Shown here in pieces: positions 33,603 through 42,640 of a stretch of DNA of 64,000 nucleotides (position 1 is its first letter; each line of letters begins with the position of its first letter). A program made the position numbers and the translations under genes. The stretch covers positions 150,951 to 214,950 of the forward strand of contig NZ_KB890436.1 in the NCBI RefSeq assembly GCF_000373105.1, read 5' to 3'. Source of the DNA: Neolewinella persica DSM 23188 (GTDB lineage Bacteria; Bacteroidota; Bacteroidia; Chitinophagales; Saprospiraceae). The notes beneath the pieces are model-generated. The model saw only the letters and a list, made by a program, of their open reading frames with translations, did not search any database and was not told where the DNA came from.

Positions 33603-33634
33603 TTTGTATTTGTGACCAAAAAGTCTTAATTTCG
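33603..33634 (+). promoter_or_regulatory. Candidate promoter of gldLMN
   Basis: TTTG (33603-33606), 20 bp, TAATTTCG (33627-33634): 7 of 8 matches to the Bacteroidota -7 box at the usual spacing. It would give a leader of about 145 nt before gldL. Confidence 0.45.
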
Positions 33635-33785
33635 CGGTCGCTAAACAATAAGCCGTTCTTAACTTCGGTTAAAGTGGCGTTAATGCGGTTTCGGCCGCGA
33701 GAACACAACCAATTTTTTTCAAAAGCGGGAAACAACAAGCACTAGCTTTCTTTCATCATCTTCCCCAAATCACACGTTCCGTACA

Positions 33786-34385
33786 ATGGCCTTTACTAAA
33801 TCGCCCACTTTCAAGTACATCAAGAACTTCATCATCGGCGTAGGTGCCGCGATCGTAATGCTTGGTGCCCTCTACAAACTCCAGTCTTGGGAAATGCCCA
33901 CCATCGCCGGTATCAAGTTTGACCTGATCACCATTGGTCTTGGCGTTGAAGCATTGCTCTTTGCCCTTATTGGTATCCTCGGCCCTGACCCTGATTACTA
34001 CTGGGACAAACTTTACCCCGGTCTGAGTAGCTACGACGCAGACGTACAGCCCCTTTCTTCTGGCGGCGGTATGGCTCCGGCTCAACTCAACGGCGAAGTT
34101 GTCGAGCAGCAGCTCGGTGGCATGCTTACTGAGCTTCAGACCATGTCTAAGAGCATGAGTAGCCTCAAGGCCCTGCAGGACGCTGACTTCAGCGGTACCG
34201 GTGAGCAGATTCGCCAAATGGGTAACTTCTACGCTAAACTGAACGAGGCAATGGCTGATCTGGCCGCTACCTCCGAGGAAACCAAGGCTTACAAGCAAAA
34301 CATGCAGAGCCTCAATGGTAACCTTACCACCCTCAACTCTGTTTACGGCAACATGATCAGCGCTATGCGCGGTCCTAACGCCTAA
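33786..34385 (+). CDS. gldL: Type IX secretion motor protein GldL
   Basis: GldL (PorL) is the inner-membrane stator-like ring of the T9SS and gliding motor that, with GldM, uses the proton gradient to drive secretion. 199 residues: two transmembrane helices (about 14-32 and 46-66) with the conserved protonatable Glu55 in the second (IGLGVEALLFALIGI), followed by a cytoplasmic helical tail (GMLTELQTMSKSMSSLKALQ). The opening MAFTKSPTFKYIKNFIIGVG and the LYKLQSWEMPT loop are characteristic. gldM follows after 101 bp, with a hairpin between. The canonical gldK is not upstream. Confidence 0.96.
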   Translation: MAFTKSPTFKYIKNFIIGVGAAIVMLGALYKLQSWEMPTIAGIKFDLITIGLGVEALLFALIGILGPDPDYYWDKLYPGLSSYDADVQPLSSGGGMAPAQLNGEVVEQQLGGMLTELQTMSKSMSSLKALQDADFSGTGEQIRQMGNFYAKLNEAMADLAATSEETKAYKQNMQSLNGNLTTLNSVYGNMISAMRGPNA

Positions 34386-34423
34386 GCGAAGTTCTCCCAA
34401 TCAATCTTTAATAGTCTGATGAT

Positions 34424-34468
34424 CGCGACGGTAGCCGGCAGCCAATTGGCCACGACTACCGCCGTGCT
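34424..34468 (+). other. Hairpin between gldL and gldM
   Basis: CGGTAG / CTACCG outer arms enclose GCCAATTGGC (perfect dyad). There is no U-tract, so it is not a standard terminator; it could modulate the stoichiometry of the two motor proteins. Confidence 0.45.
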
Positions 34469-34486
34469 CGTTTCAAAAATATATCA

Positions 34487-36133
34487 ATGTCAATTCCAAA
34501 GGAACCCCGGCAGTTGATGATCAACATCATGTACCTCGTACTGATGGCCCTGTTGGCCCTCAACGTTTCTGCCGAGGTGATGAACGCCTTCCAAACCCTG
34601 GATGAGGGTAACCAAAACTCTATCGCGACGGTTAACGATCAGGTAGATGCTGCAGTAGCAAGTGTAAATTCATTGCTTGAGGACGATTCGAAAGCAAAAT
34701 TTAAGCCAATTGTTCCTGCAATTGCTGAAGTTCGTGCTGCATCTGCAGAATTTAGTACTTACGTTGATCAACTGCGTGATCAACTCGTTGATATGGCCGG
34801 TAATAATAATGGTGAGCTTGACGAAGGAGATTACAAAGAAGATCACGGCATGCGGACCGTTCGCGGCAAGAAGAATAAAGACGTGACAACACGCCTTCTA
34901 GTTCTTGGTGAAGACGGTGCAGGCGGTGAGCCAGGTGTTGGCGAAGAGCTTAAAGCTAAGATCGTGGAAACTCGTCAGAAACTGATTGATGCTTACACCA
35001 ATCTTCTTAACGATCATGGCCGGACAATGGACCTCAGTGCGGAAGAAATTCCAAAACGGATCCAGAGTGTAGCACAGGATATGCCATTCAGTATTGACGA
35101 CGAAGCTTGGCAAAATGCTGATCGTGATAGCTGGTCTGACTTTAAATTCGGCCATATGCCGGTAGCTGCCGTTTTACCACTGATGTCGCAAATGAAATCG
35201 GATCTTAAGGTTTCTGAAGCGAACATGGTAAACGACATGGTAAAAATTGCTGGTGGTAAAACCGTCGAATTTGACCAGTTCTTCCCAGTATTCTCTGCTG
35301 ATCGTAGCTACGTAATCGGTGGGGAGAAAATCACCGCCAAGGTTTCCGTTGGTTCTTATTCTTCGAGCCTCGACCCCTCTAACGTCGACCTTCGGGTTAA
35401 CGGCCAGCGTCTTACCGTTAAGGCTGATGGTACTGCAGACTTTTCCATTACCGGTTCAGGTACAGGACAAAAATCACTTACTACCTCTGTTGCTGTAACT
35501 AACCCCCTCACTGGTGAGGTTAAGGAAGGTAAGGGAACTTTCACCTACGAAGTAGGCCAGCGTTCCGTTTCCGTTTCTGCCGATAAGATGAACGTGTTCT
35601 ATATCGGTGTAGATAACCCGATCACCGTAGCTGCTGCTGGTGTTGCTTCTGGAGATGTCCGCGTTAGTATTACGGGTTCAGCCAGGAAGAAATCAGGTAA
35701 TAATACCAACCTGATCGTAGAAGGAACAAGCCAGGGCGACGCTAAAGTGGTCGTTACGGCTAATGGCCAGAACCTCGGTTCCTTCGACTTCCGCGTGAAG
35801 CGTATCCCCGATCCGGTTCCGATGGTCGGTACCTCCGATGGTGGTACGATCAGAAGTAATGAATTTAAGGCCCAGGCTGGCTTGTATGCACTGCTTAAGA
35901 ATTTTGATTTCGAAGCAAAGTGTAATATCGTAGGCTACGAACTGGTCTACGTGCCACAGCGTGCAGATGCGGTAAGAAGTGTCAATGGTGGTGGGAACTT
36001 CACTACTCAGTCGAGGGCACTTGTTTCTCGTGCCAAGCCAGGTGATTCTTACTTTATGCAGAACATTAAGGCCAAATGCCCAGGAGACGATGTTTCCCGT
36101 CCAATCGGTTCCATGGTCTTCTCCATCAACTAA
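34487..36133 (+). CDS. gldM: Type IX secretion motor protein GldM
   Basis: GldM (PorM), 548 residues, pairs with GldL through one N-terminal transmembrane helix (INIMYLVLMALLALNVSAEV, about 12-32) and spans the periplasm as a dimer of four domains (helical D1 to about 220, then Ig-like D2-D4) up to the PorK/PorN ring. The start MSIPKEPRQLMINIMYLVLM is the standard GldM N-terminus. The second half shows beta-rich repeats (GEVKEGKGTFTYEVGQRSVS; VDNPITVAAAGVASGDVRVS) and the C-terminal SRALVSRAKPGDSYFMQNIK. A strong terminator follows directly, before gldN. Confidence 0.96.
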   Translation: MSIPKEPRQLMINIMYLVLMALLALNVSAEVMNAFQTLDEGNQNSIATVNDQVDAAVASVNSLLEDDSKAKFKPIVPAIAEVRAASAEFSTYVDQLRDQLVDMAGNNNGELDEGDYKEDHGMRTVRGKKNKDVTTRLLVLGEDGAGGEPGVGEELKAKIVETRQKLIDAYTNLLNDHGRTMDLSAEEIPKRIQSVAQDMPFSIDDEAWQNADRDSWSDFKFGHMPVAAVLPLMSQMKSDLKVSEANMVNDMVKIAGGKTVEFDQFFPVFSADRSYVIGGEKITAKVSVGSYSSSLDPSNVDLRVNGQRLTVKADGTADFSITGSGTGQKSLTTSVAVTNPLTGEVKEGKGTFTYEVGQRSVSVSADKMNVFYIGVDNPITVAAAGVASGDVRVSITGSARKKSGNNTNLIVEGTSQGDAKVVVTANGQNLGSFDFRVKRIPDPVPMVGTSDGGTIRSNEFKAQAGLYALLKNFDFEAKCNIVGYELVYVPQRADAVRSVNGGGNFTTQSRALVSRAKPGDSYFMQNIKAKCPGDDVSRPIGSMVFSIN

Positions 36134-36190
36134 AAACCGTTAAGTCTCACGGCTTACTTGGATAAGCCGGTAGTTTATCGGATTTTTGCG

Positions 36191-36226
36191 AGCCTCCGGG
36201 GAAATGCCCCGGAGGCTTGTTTTTTT
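36191..36226 (+). terminator. Intrinsic terminator between gldM and gldN
   Basis: Perfect 11-bp stem AGCCTCCGGGG / CCCCGGAGGCT, 5-nt loop, then TGTTTTTTTT. Its position inside a gene cluster that is usually co-transcribed suggests partial termination or an independent gldN promoter. Confidence 0.88.
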
Positions 36227-36307
36227 TCAAGGCTGTTACACTATGCGCTCCATCACCGGCGTTCATTGAAAGTAATAAGTCATATCCCTTTATAATAATT
36301 TCCTCCC

Positions 36308-37207
36308 ATGAAGGCAGCTTTCCAACTGGCCCTCCTCCTTCTCCTCGGTACTTCTACAGCTCTGGTCGCTCAGCGGCCCGGCAATCCCCAGGGAAGTTCC
36401 GGCAGCATTTCGTTGCCCGGCACCGGTCAGGCTGATCCCAGCCAAGACCCTTTCGTTACTCCCGTTAACGACATCGTGGAAAAGCGCACGAAGACCGAGC
36501 GTCGTATCCTCCCCTACGAGCACGTTCGTGAAGCCGATATCCTATGGCAGAAGCGTATTTGGCGCGTACTGGACGTTCGTGAAAAAATTAACCAGCCATT
36601 TGCCAATCCTGAGCGCCCACTCATTACCATTCTGATGGAGGCGGCCAATGAAGGCAAAATTCAGGTCTATGGTACACTGGACGATAAGTTCACCACGCCA
36701 ATGGACGAAGAGCAACTCGGTAGCATCGCCGGTGCCATCGATACCGTACCAGTAGTTAACCCCGATACTTACGAGGTAACTTACTCCCTCGTTCCCCGCG
36801 AACTGAACCCCAATGATGTTCTCCGCTACCGGATCCAGGAAATCTGGTACTTCGACCGCGAGAGTAGCACAATGAAAGTGCGCATCCTCGGCATCGCTCC
36901 GTTAAAGGATGAGACTGACGAAAACGGCAACTTCCTCTTCGAGGAACCACTGTTCTGGGTGTACTACCCAGGTGCCCGTCAGGTACTGGCCAACGAAAAT
37001 GCTTTTGCCAGCGCCAACGATGCGGCCAACCGCAGCTGGGAGGATATTTTCGAAAGCCGGTTTTTCAACAGCTACATCATGAAGCAGAGCAACGTTAATG
37101 ACCTGCGGATTGAGGATTACAAGACCGACGGTCGTGAACGCCTCATGGAAGCCAGCCGGATCAAGAACGAAATTTTCAATTTCGAGCACGACCTTTGGAG
37201 CTACTAA
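36308..37207 (+). CDS. gldN: Gliding motility / T9SS periplasmic protein GldN
   Basis: GldN (PorN) forms the periplasmic ring with the lipoprotein GldK and contacts GldM. 299 residues with a signal peptide (ending LVAQ), a disordered Gly/Ser/Pro stretch, then the family core: YEHVREADILWQKRIWRVLD, EKINQPFANPERPLITIL, RYRIQEIWYFDRESSTMKVR, LFWVYYPGARQVLANE, and the C-terminal NSYIMKQSNVNDLRIEDYKT. The closing segment FNFEHDLWSY is typical. The gene has its own downstream terminator. gldK is missing from this cluster and must be elsewhere. Confidence 0.95.
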   Translation: MKAAFQLALLLLLGTSTALVAQRPGNPQGSSGSISLPGTGQADPSQDPFVTPVNDIVEKRTKTERRILPYEHVREADILWQKRIWRVLDVREKINQPFANPERPLITILMEAANEGKIQVYGTLDDKFTTPMDEEQLGSIAGAIDTVPVVNPDTYEVTYSLVPRELNPNDVLRYRIQEIWYFDRESSTMKVRILGIAPLKDETDENGNFLFEEPLFWVYYPGARQVLANENAFASANDAANRSWEDIFESRFFNSYIMKQSNVNDLRIEDYKTDGRERLMEASRIKNEIFNFEHDLWSY

Positions 37208-37290
37208 TTAGTCTGGTAGTTTAATAGTCTAGTAGTTCTGTAGTCGGGCCTCAGGCCGATTCTTTACGCAAGACTCAACAGAATAAGACT

Positions 37291-37328
37291 GCGTCGTTGG
37301 CCAAGTGGTCAGCGACGCTGTTTTTTTT
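37291..37328 (+). terminator. Intrinsic terminator after gldN
   Basis: 12-bp stem GCGTCGTTGGCC / GGTCAGCGACGC with two G-T pairs, loop AAGT, then TGTTTTTTTT. Confidence 0.9.
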
Positions 37329-37763
37329 GGCGGGAGAAGTGACCTGACGTTTATGGAGCCGGCCGTCCGACAAATTCTTTTGGCCTGGCGCAGCCGGAGG
37401 AAAGTTTGTCTGATTGCTAGTGTTCTGTTAAATCTGATTTTGGGAGAACAGTTCAGCGCCTTTCAGCCCGTCTCACTTACTGGTGCGAAGCTGGAGACTT
37501 CCGTAAATACATCGTTAATGCAGCTTTCCCATTAGCCTGGTATCCGTAATTAACACCAGTGCTTAGCCATCAGCCGGTTAACCACTTCCTTTGGAGCAGC
37601 ATGTCGGACGTACTCAACGCCGCCATAGTACACTGCGCCGCTTGTAGTCAGGTTTCAGCACTCAGGTTCCAGCAGGCCTACCCTGATTACTGAACCCTGG
37701 TTACTCCGTACTGAATCCTGATTACTGAATACCGAATCCTAAATCCTGATTACTGGAAGCTGA
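37329..37763. other. Spacer after gldN: gene fragment and word array
   Basis: No intact gene. A minus-strand fragment is at 37550-37645. From about 37655 to 37775 an array of CTGATTACTGAATCC-type words runs up to the next gene's stop codon. The 76-codon frame at 37305 crosses the terminator and is not credible. Confidence 0.55.
37550..37645 (-). pseudogene. Short C-terminal gene fragment, unknown family
   Basis: The minus strand reads TSGAVYYGGVEYVRHAAPKE followed by VVNRLMAKHWC and a stop. The composition looks like real protein, but it has no start and its upstream side runs into the word array, so it is probably a gene remnant. Confidence 0.35.
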
Positions 37764-38972
37764 TCACTGAAGCTTAGTCACTACCTCTACCGATTCGTGC
37801 AGCGTCCGGTGTACGGGGCACCGGTCAGCGATTTCAAGTAATCGGGCCTTTTGCTTTTCGTCGAGGTCTCCGCGGAGAATTAAGGTACGGTCAAAGCGGT
37901 CAATTTTGGTGGGTTTGGTTTCCATTTCGACCATGTCGGTAGCGTAGTCTTTGCTGTGATTGATGTGTACTTCGACACTCTCCACGTCCCATTTTTTGCG
38001 GCGGGCATACATCTGGATGGTCATGGCAGTACAGGCTCCCAGTCCGGCGCTGACCAGTTCGTAGGGCCCGGGGCCGTAGTCGTTTCCACCAACTTTTTCG
38101 GGTTCATCGGCCGTGAGGTGATGGTGACGGACCATTATCTCAGTCGTAAAACCCTCGTTCCCCAGGCGGACGGCGACCTCTTTGTTTGTTCTTATGGGCG
38201 CGGACGCAGGTGCAGTGATGTAACGGGATGCCCATCCGGCAATCACCTCTCCGGCGTAATGGGCGTCTGATGCATTTGTAAGCAAGTGGTCGGCACCATC
38301 CAGAGAGACAAAACTTTTGGGGTGGTGCGCTGCGCTGTAAAGCTTTGCGGCTTCGTCGATGTTGACAGTTCTATCCTGCGGAGAATGCAGGAATAGCAGG
38401 GCCGCATCAAGCTCCTTGATGTGGTCGGCTATCCGTTGGCCCTCGATATCGTCCAGAAATTGTTTAGCGATCTTAAAGGGGCGTCCGCCAATGTTTACGG
38501 TAGCGGCACCTTGTTCTTTGATGGTCTCCAGGTCTTCTGCGAAATGGGCCGAAACGTGATCCGCAGCAAATGGAGCCCCGATGGTCGCAACTGCTTTTAC
38601 CGACGGAATCATGGTGGAAGCACAGAGCACCGCTGCCCCACCCAGACTGTGGCCAACCAGGAGTGCCGGAGATTGGTGGCTCTCGGCCAGCCATTCCGCT
38701 GCGGCCACCAGATCTGAGATGTTGGTGGTGAAATTGGTGTCGACAAAGTCCCCTTCACTATTTCCCAGTCCGGTGAAATCAAAACGCAGAACGCCATAGC
38801 CCCGCAAGTTTAATTCCCGGCTGATGTTGCGCACAGCAGACAGGGAACTGGAACAGGTAAAGCAGTGAGCAAATAGCGCATAAGCATGTGGATGCTGATT
38901 AACGGGTACCTCCAGGCGGGCGGAGAGTTGATGGCCACGTCCGTTAGGGAAGGAGACTTTGGAACTTTTCAC
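37764..38972 (-). CDS. Bifunctional alpha/beta hydrolase and OsmC domain protein
   Basis: 402 residues. N-terminal serine alpha/beta hydrolase (1-250): HAYALFAHCFTCSSSL, RFDFTGLGNSEGDF, nucleophile elbow LVGHSLGGAA, acidic-residue region LFLHSPQDRTVNID, and catalytic His in SLDGADHLLTN. C-terminal OsmC/Ohr domain (about 265-402): YGPGPYELVSAGLGACTAMT with the peroxidatic Cys and ADRCPVHRTLHESVEV with the second Cys. The pair suggests detoxification of organic hydroperoxides or esters. The start codon is GTG (38972). The linker Ala-Pro-Ala-Ser-Ala-Pro is encoded by a 19-bp motif. The fusion also exists elsewhere in Bacteroidota and Proteobacteria. Confidence 0.92.
   Translation of the reverse strand: MKSSKVSFPNGRGHQLSARLEVPVNQHPHAYALFAHCFTCSSSLSAVRNISRELNLRGYGVLRFDFTGLGNSEGDFVDTNFTTNISDLVAAAEWLAESHQSPALLVGHSLGGAAVLCASTMIPSVKAVATIGAPFAADHVSAHFAEDLETIKEQGAATVNIGGRPFKIAKQFLDDIEGQRIADHIKELDAALLFLHSPQDRTVNIDEAAKLYSAAHHPKSFVSLDGADHLLTNASDAHYAGEVIAGWASRYITAPASAPIRTNKEVAVRLGNEGFTTEIMVRHHHLTADEPEKVGGNDYGPGPYELVSAGLGACTAMTIQMYARRKKWDVESVEVHINHSKDYATDMVEMETKPTKIDRFDRTLILRGDLDEKQKARLLEIADRCPVHRTLHESVEVVTKLQ
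38197..38215 (-). repeat. Dispersed 19-bp motif in the hydrolase-OsmC linker
   Basis: CTGCACCTGCGTCCGCGCC in sense orientation, precisely between the two domains, read as Ala-Pro-Ala-Ser-Ala-Pro. Confidence 0.85.
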
Positions 38973-39002
38973 AACAAAAGATGGTTTAAATTAAACAAAT
39001 TG

Positions 39003-39034
39003 TTTGTTAATTAGCGACTCCGGTACTATTTTTG
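39003..39034 (+). promoter_or_regulatory. Bacteroidota promoter of the 39052 gene, with overlapping dyad
   Basis: TTTG (39003-39006), 20 bp, TATTTTTG (39027-39034): complete match to TTTG-N20-TAnnTTTG, 17 bp before the ATG. The dyad AAACAA-A-TTGTTT (38994-39006) overlaps the -33 box and also lies upstream of the divergent hydrolase-OsmC gene, a candidate operator for both. Confidence 0.65.
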
Positions 39035-39051
39035 TTTTAAACTCACGATAA

Positions 39052-39291
39052 ATGCTGTCCCAGGAATCCAAGAAAGCCTCTAAGTTAGGCGAAACGCCAC
39101 AAGTCCCCGTAACAAAAGAGCCGGAGCATAATCGCCTGCGCGACATCATCGTGGTAATTGTTACCTATCCGCTTACGCCAACTAAAAGAATAGGGAAACT
39201 GGCGGAGAAAAAGCCATGGCTGGAGCTTTTATCGCTATTGCTAAAGGTTGCACTGGCTGCTTACGCTTTATATGCGGGGGTGAAAGGTTGA
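39052..39291 (+). CDS. Small single-span membrane protein, function unknown
   Basis: 79 residues: a charged N-terminal half (KKASKLGETPQVPVTKEPEH) with a hydrophobic run DIIVVIVTYPLTP, and a C-terminal transmembrane helix (WLELLSLLLKVALAAYALYA). No family recognised. The strong promoter just upstream supports a real gene. It is divergent from the hydrolase-OsmC gene and converges on the M1 peptidase gene. Confidence 0.65.
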   Translation: MLSQESKKASKLGETPQVPVTKEPEHNRLRDIIVVIVTYPLTPTKRIGKLAEKKPWLELLSLLLKVALAAYALYAGVKG

Positions 39292-39316
39292 GAGAAATAA
39301 ACAATCATTTTAAAAC

Positions 39317-42300
39317 CTAAAAAAGATCATCTACCCATTTCCAAGGCAGCCACCCCGACAGGTTCAACCGTACCGTCAACCGGTCCAAAAGGTTTCCCCG
39401 TTGTTCCAGCAGTTGTTTCGTTGTGGGGTCAGCGATGAGTGGAACGTAAATGCCCATCCGGCCCTTAGCAAGGCTTAGACCTGCGCCGCCGACCCAGCTG
39501 AACTCTCCACGCTCCGGTTCGGAACTGACGCTTCTGAATCCGTAGTAACCTGCATCAAGGAACAAACAAAGCGGGAGGTAATCCGGCATGCCGGGCAGAT
39601 CGGCGTCCACATTAGCAGCCAATAAGTAATTGTTGCTGGTGCCAAAGGAGAAGGCTGAACTGATGGGTGCTCGGAACCCGCCCTGCCGGCGGCCCAACTG
39701 CTGTTCATTGCGGCCGCCAAGGTTGCGACCTACGTATAAATCATCGTACCGGTAATCACTGAAGGCATTGTCGACAAGGGAAAAACCGGAAGCAGACCGC
39801 GTAGCACGGTCACGTAACTCATTGGCTAAAAAGACTCCACCAAAAGCCCGCCAACGCAAGAAACGGTTTCGCTCATACTGGTGGCCACCGGTGAGCTCGG
39901 CCTCCAGGCGCAGGTGGTTGGTGTTGAAAGCACTTTGGCTGCCAGTATTTTTATACTCAAGCGTTGTGGACCATGCAATGGGACTAAGCTCTTGCCTTAC
40001 CGCACGATGGTAAGTGGCCCGAAGAAAAAGGTCGTTTGTTCGCTGTTCTCCGCTTACTTCTCCGAGCTCATTGAAATCCGGACGAGTACGCGAAAGGTTG
40101 ATCACCTGGGCCAACAATCCACTTTCGACCTGACTGATCGGTGCATGCCGGAAGGTATATTCAAGCAGCGCGGCCGTGCGCACATAGTCGTACGGCACAT
40201 TAGTACGCCGTAGGGTGAAATCACTGAACCGTTGCACTCCGAGGCTGGTGGTTACCTGGGCTACCTTCCCGGCGCTGGAGGGGGACCGCCATTTTACGCC
40301 GGCGAACCCCGTGAGTCGGCTGCTCCGCGTACCGAACATGGGCGCCAGCATCCATTCCAGTCGTTGGGGTTCAAGGGTGCGGTTATGCAGCGCGCCCCCA
40401 AGCATGCCACCATCATGTTCGTTGAATCCGACCAGCGGCAGCGCGAAAATTTGGCGGACGTCACTCTGTTCCTGATCGATGACCAGGCTGACTTTTAGAG
40501 GTTTATTCCCCTGGCGGTTGTTGCTGGTCCAAAGATCGAGCGGGTTTTCAGCGGTGCCGAGGGTCAGGCTCTCCAGGTCTTCAGGGGCGGAGATTGCGCT
40601 GGCTTGCGGATCAATGCTGGACGTCATGTCCTTCCCGTCAGAAGTTTTCAGGTGCGCGGTCGCAGGTGCAGGGCGGGAGCCTTTATGAACAAGGGGGAGT
40701 TGCCCCGTTGCAGCGTTAGCTTTTCCCTTGATGGCCCAGTCGGAGGTCTTCGTTGTCAGGAACGCGTCTGGAAACCACGGCCGGAGGCTCATGCCTAATC
40801 CGGCTTCCATGGCCGCAAAGAAATCTTCTGGCTGGGGATGCCGGAATTTCCACCCGTCGAAGTAAGCCTGCATGGCCGCATCTAAGCGGGCGGTGCCTAC
40901 ATAGGCTTCCAACTCCTGTAGGGCCATAGCCGGTTTACTGTAGGCGCCGATCCCGTAGTTTATGGGGGATAGGCTGTCGGAGCGCGTATCCGGAGCCTGG
41001 TCTTTGCCCAGCCGGGCGGTGTAGTGGTAGCCGAGTCGGTTGTAATCGATCTGTCGACCAAGTAATTCGATACCTTTTGGCCGTTTGGGCCAGAATTTGG
41101 CCATGTAGCGCTGTTCGTAGAACGTATTTAGGCCTTCGTCCATCCATGGGTGGTCCCGCTCGTTGCTGCCCAGTATGCCATAAAACCAGTTGTGACCGAC
41201 CTCATGGGCCAGCACGTCGTCCAGGTCTGCCGCATTGCCGCTTTGCCCGATGACGGTGATCATGGGGTACTCCATGCCGCCGCCCGCGCTGAGCGCGGAC
41301 TGTAAGCCGGTGACCTGCGGATAGGGGTAGGTGCCAACCTGCTCGGAGTAAAAACGGGTAGCACGTTTTATGTAATCGGTGCTGTTGACCCAAAGGGCTG
41401 CTTCGGTTTCGGTAAACATGGACCATACGTCGGTCGCCTCCGGCTGACCGGATAATTGAAGGGTGTCGTGCAGTACTTTGAACCGCTTGTCGGCAAACCA
41501 GGCAAAATCATGGACTTGCTCGGCGGTGTAGGTTATGGTCTTGAAGGCCGTTGCTGATGGGGGGTAGGGCTCAGCAACGTAGTTTTCCGACAAATCTTCC
41601 GCCGCTGCGCGGCGAACCAGGTCCTGACGGTCGTTGGCCGACTTCTCCAGCAGCCACCGTCGTTCTTCAGGTTCCTGCAGGGTACCGGTAGCCCCGACCA
41701 CATAGTTGGCGGGGAGGGTGAGCTTTACCCGGAAGGTGCCGAATTCGCTGTAGAATTCCCCCTGGTCGAGGTAGGGCATCACGTGCCAACCCTTGCGGTC
41801 GTAAACCGCCGGCTTGGGGTACCACTGCGTCATTTGGTAGGAATCGCCGACGTGGCCCAAGCGGGAAAAACTGGCTGGGATCTTGACCCGAAAGGGCGTT
41901 TCGATGGTCATGGTCTTCCCGGGCAGTAGGGGTGTTGCCGTGAAGTAAACCCACGCAATATCGGGGTTGTCGGTATCAAACCGGTGTTCGGCTTGCTCAC
42001 CGCCGACGATGAAACTCAGGCTGTCCAACGTACCCCGAAATTTATGATCAGAGAAGTGAAACCGGGTGCTGCCGTTGCGTAACATTTGCTTCGCAAAAGC
42101 AGTGTTGTCCGAGGCGTAGGCCCGGGGCCAAAGGTGAAAGCCAATGTTGACGAGGGTATCCGGGGAGTTGTTGGTATAAGTCAGTTTCAGGTGAGCATGC
42201 AACTCGTTGGTTTCATCGTTCAGCCGCGCTTCGATGTCGTAGGAAACGTCCTGCTGGAAATAGGCCGGCTGGGCGGCCAGGGAACAACTCAGGCAAAGGC

Positions 42301-42325
42301 TTAAAAGCAAAAGAAAGAAGCGCAT
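39317..42325 (-). CDS. M1 family (gluzincin) metallopeptidase with C-terminal outer-membrane-like region
   Basis: 1002 residues. Signal peptide (ending SLAAQ), an N-terminal beta-saddle domain (YDIEARLNDETNELHAHLKL), and the thermolysin-like catalytic domain with zinc motif LAHEVGHNWFYGILGSNERD (HExxH) and the distal Glu in WMDEGLNTFYEQRY; the exopeptidase motif appears as SAGGGMEYPMITV (GGGMEYP for GAMEN). The last about 350 residues are strand-rich and end in LSGWLPWKWVDDLF, resembling a barrel, so the protein may sit at the outer membrane. It probably trims exported peptides. The frame opens at 42349, but the signal peptide starts at 42325. Confidence 0.88.
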   Translation of the reverse strand: MRFFLLLLSLCLSCSLAAQPAYFQQDVSYDIEARLNDETNELHAHLKLTYTNNSPDTLVNIGFHLWPRAYASDNTAFAKQMLRNGSTRFHFSDHKFRGTLDSLSFIVGGEQAEHRFDTDNPDIAWVYFTATPLLPGKTMTIETPFRVKIPASFSRLGHVGDSYQMTQWYPKPAVYDRKGWHVMPYLDQGEFYSEFGTFRVKLTLPANYVVGATGTLQEPEERRWLLEKSANDRQDLVRRAAAEDLSENYVAEPYPPSATAFKTITYTAEQVHDFAWFADKRFKVLHDTLQLSGQPEATDVWSMFTETEAALWVNSTDYIKRATRFYSEQVGTYPYPQVTGLQSALSAGGGMEYPMITVIGQSGNAADLDDVLAHEVGHNWFYGILGSNERDHPWMDEGLNTFYEQRYMAKFWPKRPKGIELLGRQIDYNRLGYHYTARLGKDQAPDTRSDSLSPINYGIGAYSKPAMALQELEAYVGTARLDAAMQAYFDGWKFRHPQPEDFFAAMEAGLGMSLRPWFPDAFLTTKTSDWAIKGKANAATGQLPLVHKGSRPAPATAHLKTSDGKDMTSSIDPQASAISAPEDLESLTLGTAENPLDLWTSNNRQGNKPLKVSLVIDQEQSDVRQIFALPLVGFNEHDGGMLGGALHNRTLEPQRLEWMLAPMFGTRSSRLTGFAGVKWRSPSSAGKVAQVTTSLGVQRFSDFTLRRTNVPYDYVRTAALLEYTFRHAPISQVESGLLAQVINLSRTRPDFNELGEVSGEQRTNDLFLRATYHRAVRQELSPIAWSTTLEYKNTGSQSAFNTNHLRLEAELTGGHQYERNRFLRWRAFGGVFLANELRDRATRSASGFSLVDNAFSDYRYDDLYVGRNLGGRNEQQLGRRQGGFRAPISSAFSFGTSNNYLLAANVDADLPGMPDYLPLCLFLDAGYYGFRSVSSEPERGEFSWVGGAGLSLAKGRMGIYVPLIADPTTKQLLEQRGNLLDRLTVRLNLSGWLPWKWVDDLF
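40653..40671 (-). repeat. Dispersed 19-bp motif inside the M1 peptidase gene
   Basis: CTGCACCTGCGACCGCGCA, three differences; sense orientation, read as Ala-Pro-Ala-Thr-Ala in a loop region after the catalytic domain. Confidence 0.8.
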
Positions 42326-42498
42326 GGGCGAAGGTTGATTGGGCTGCAAATTACGGACTTCCGTAACACCCAGGCCGTAGGGCTGTACCCAGAGAAAAAA
42401 GCGGAGCTTTTTCGAATTATCGGCTGGCTTGAAACCACCGCCTTCTCGGGGAGTAGCCCACTCGCCCTAAGAGGCTTCCTTTACCTCAAAACCTCCCC

Positions 42499-42517
42499 CT
42501 GCACCCGCGGCCGCGCC
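42499..42517 (+). repeat. Dispersed 19-bp motif upstream of the HtrA gene
   Basis: CTGCACCCGCGGCCGCGCC with the flank AAAACCTCCCC; co-oriented with and 123 bp before the HtrA start. Confidence 0.85.
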
Positions 42518-42640
42518 TAATTCTAGTTAAGAAATGTTAACGATCGTTAAGTTGACCAACCAAATGCGGTTCTAAACAGTCTACTACATACGTTTTATAT
42601 GCTACCGTTTCGTTATTGAAAAACAAAAAGTGCATCATCA

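Noticed and set aside
37305..37535. 76-codon frame after gldN
   Set aside because: Starts within the terminator hairpin and shows no protein-like features.
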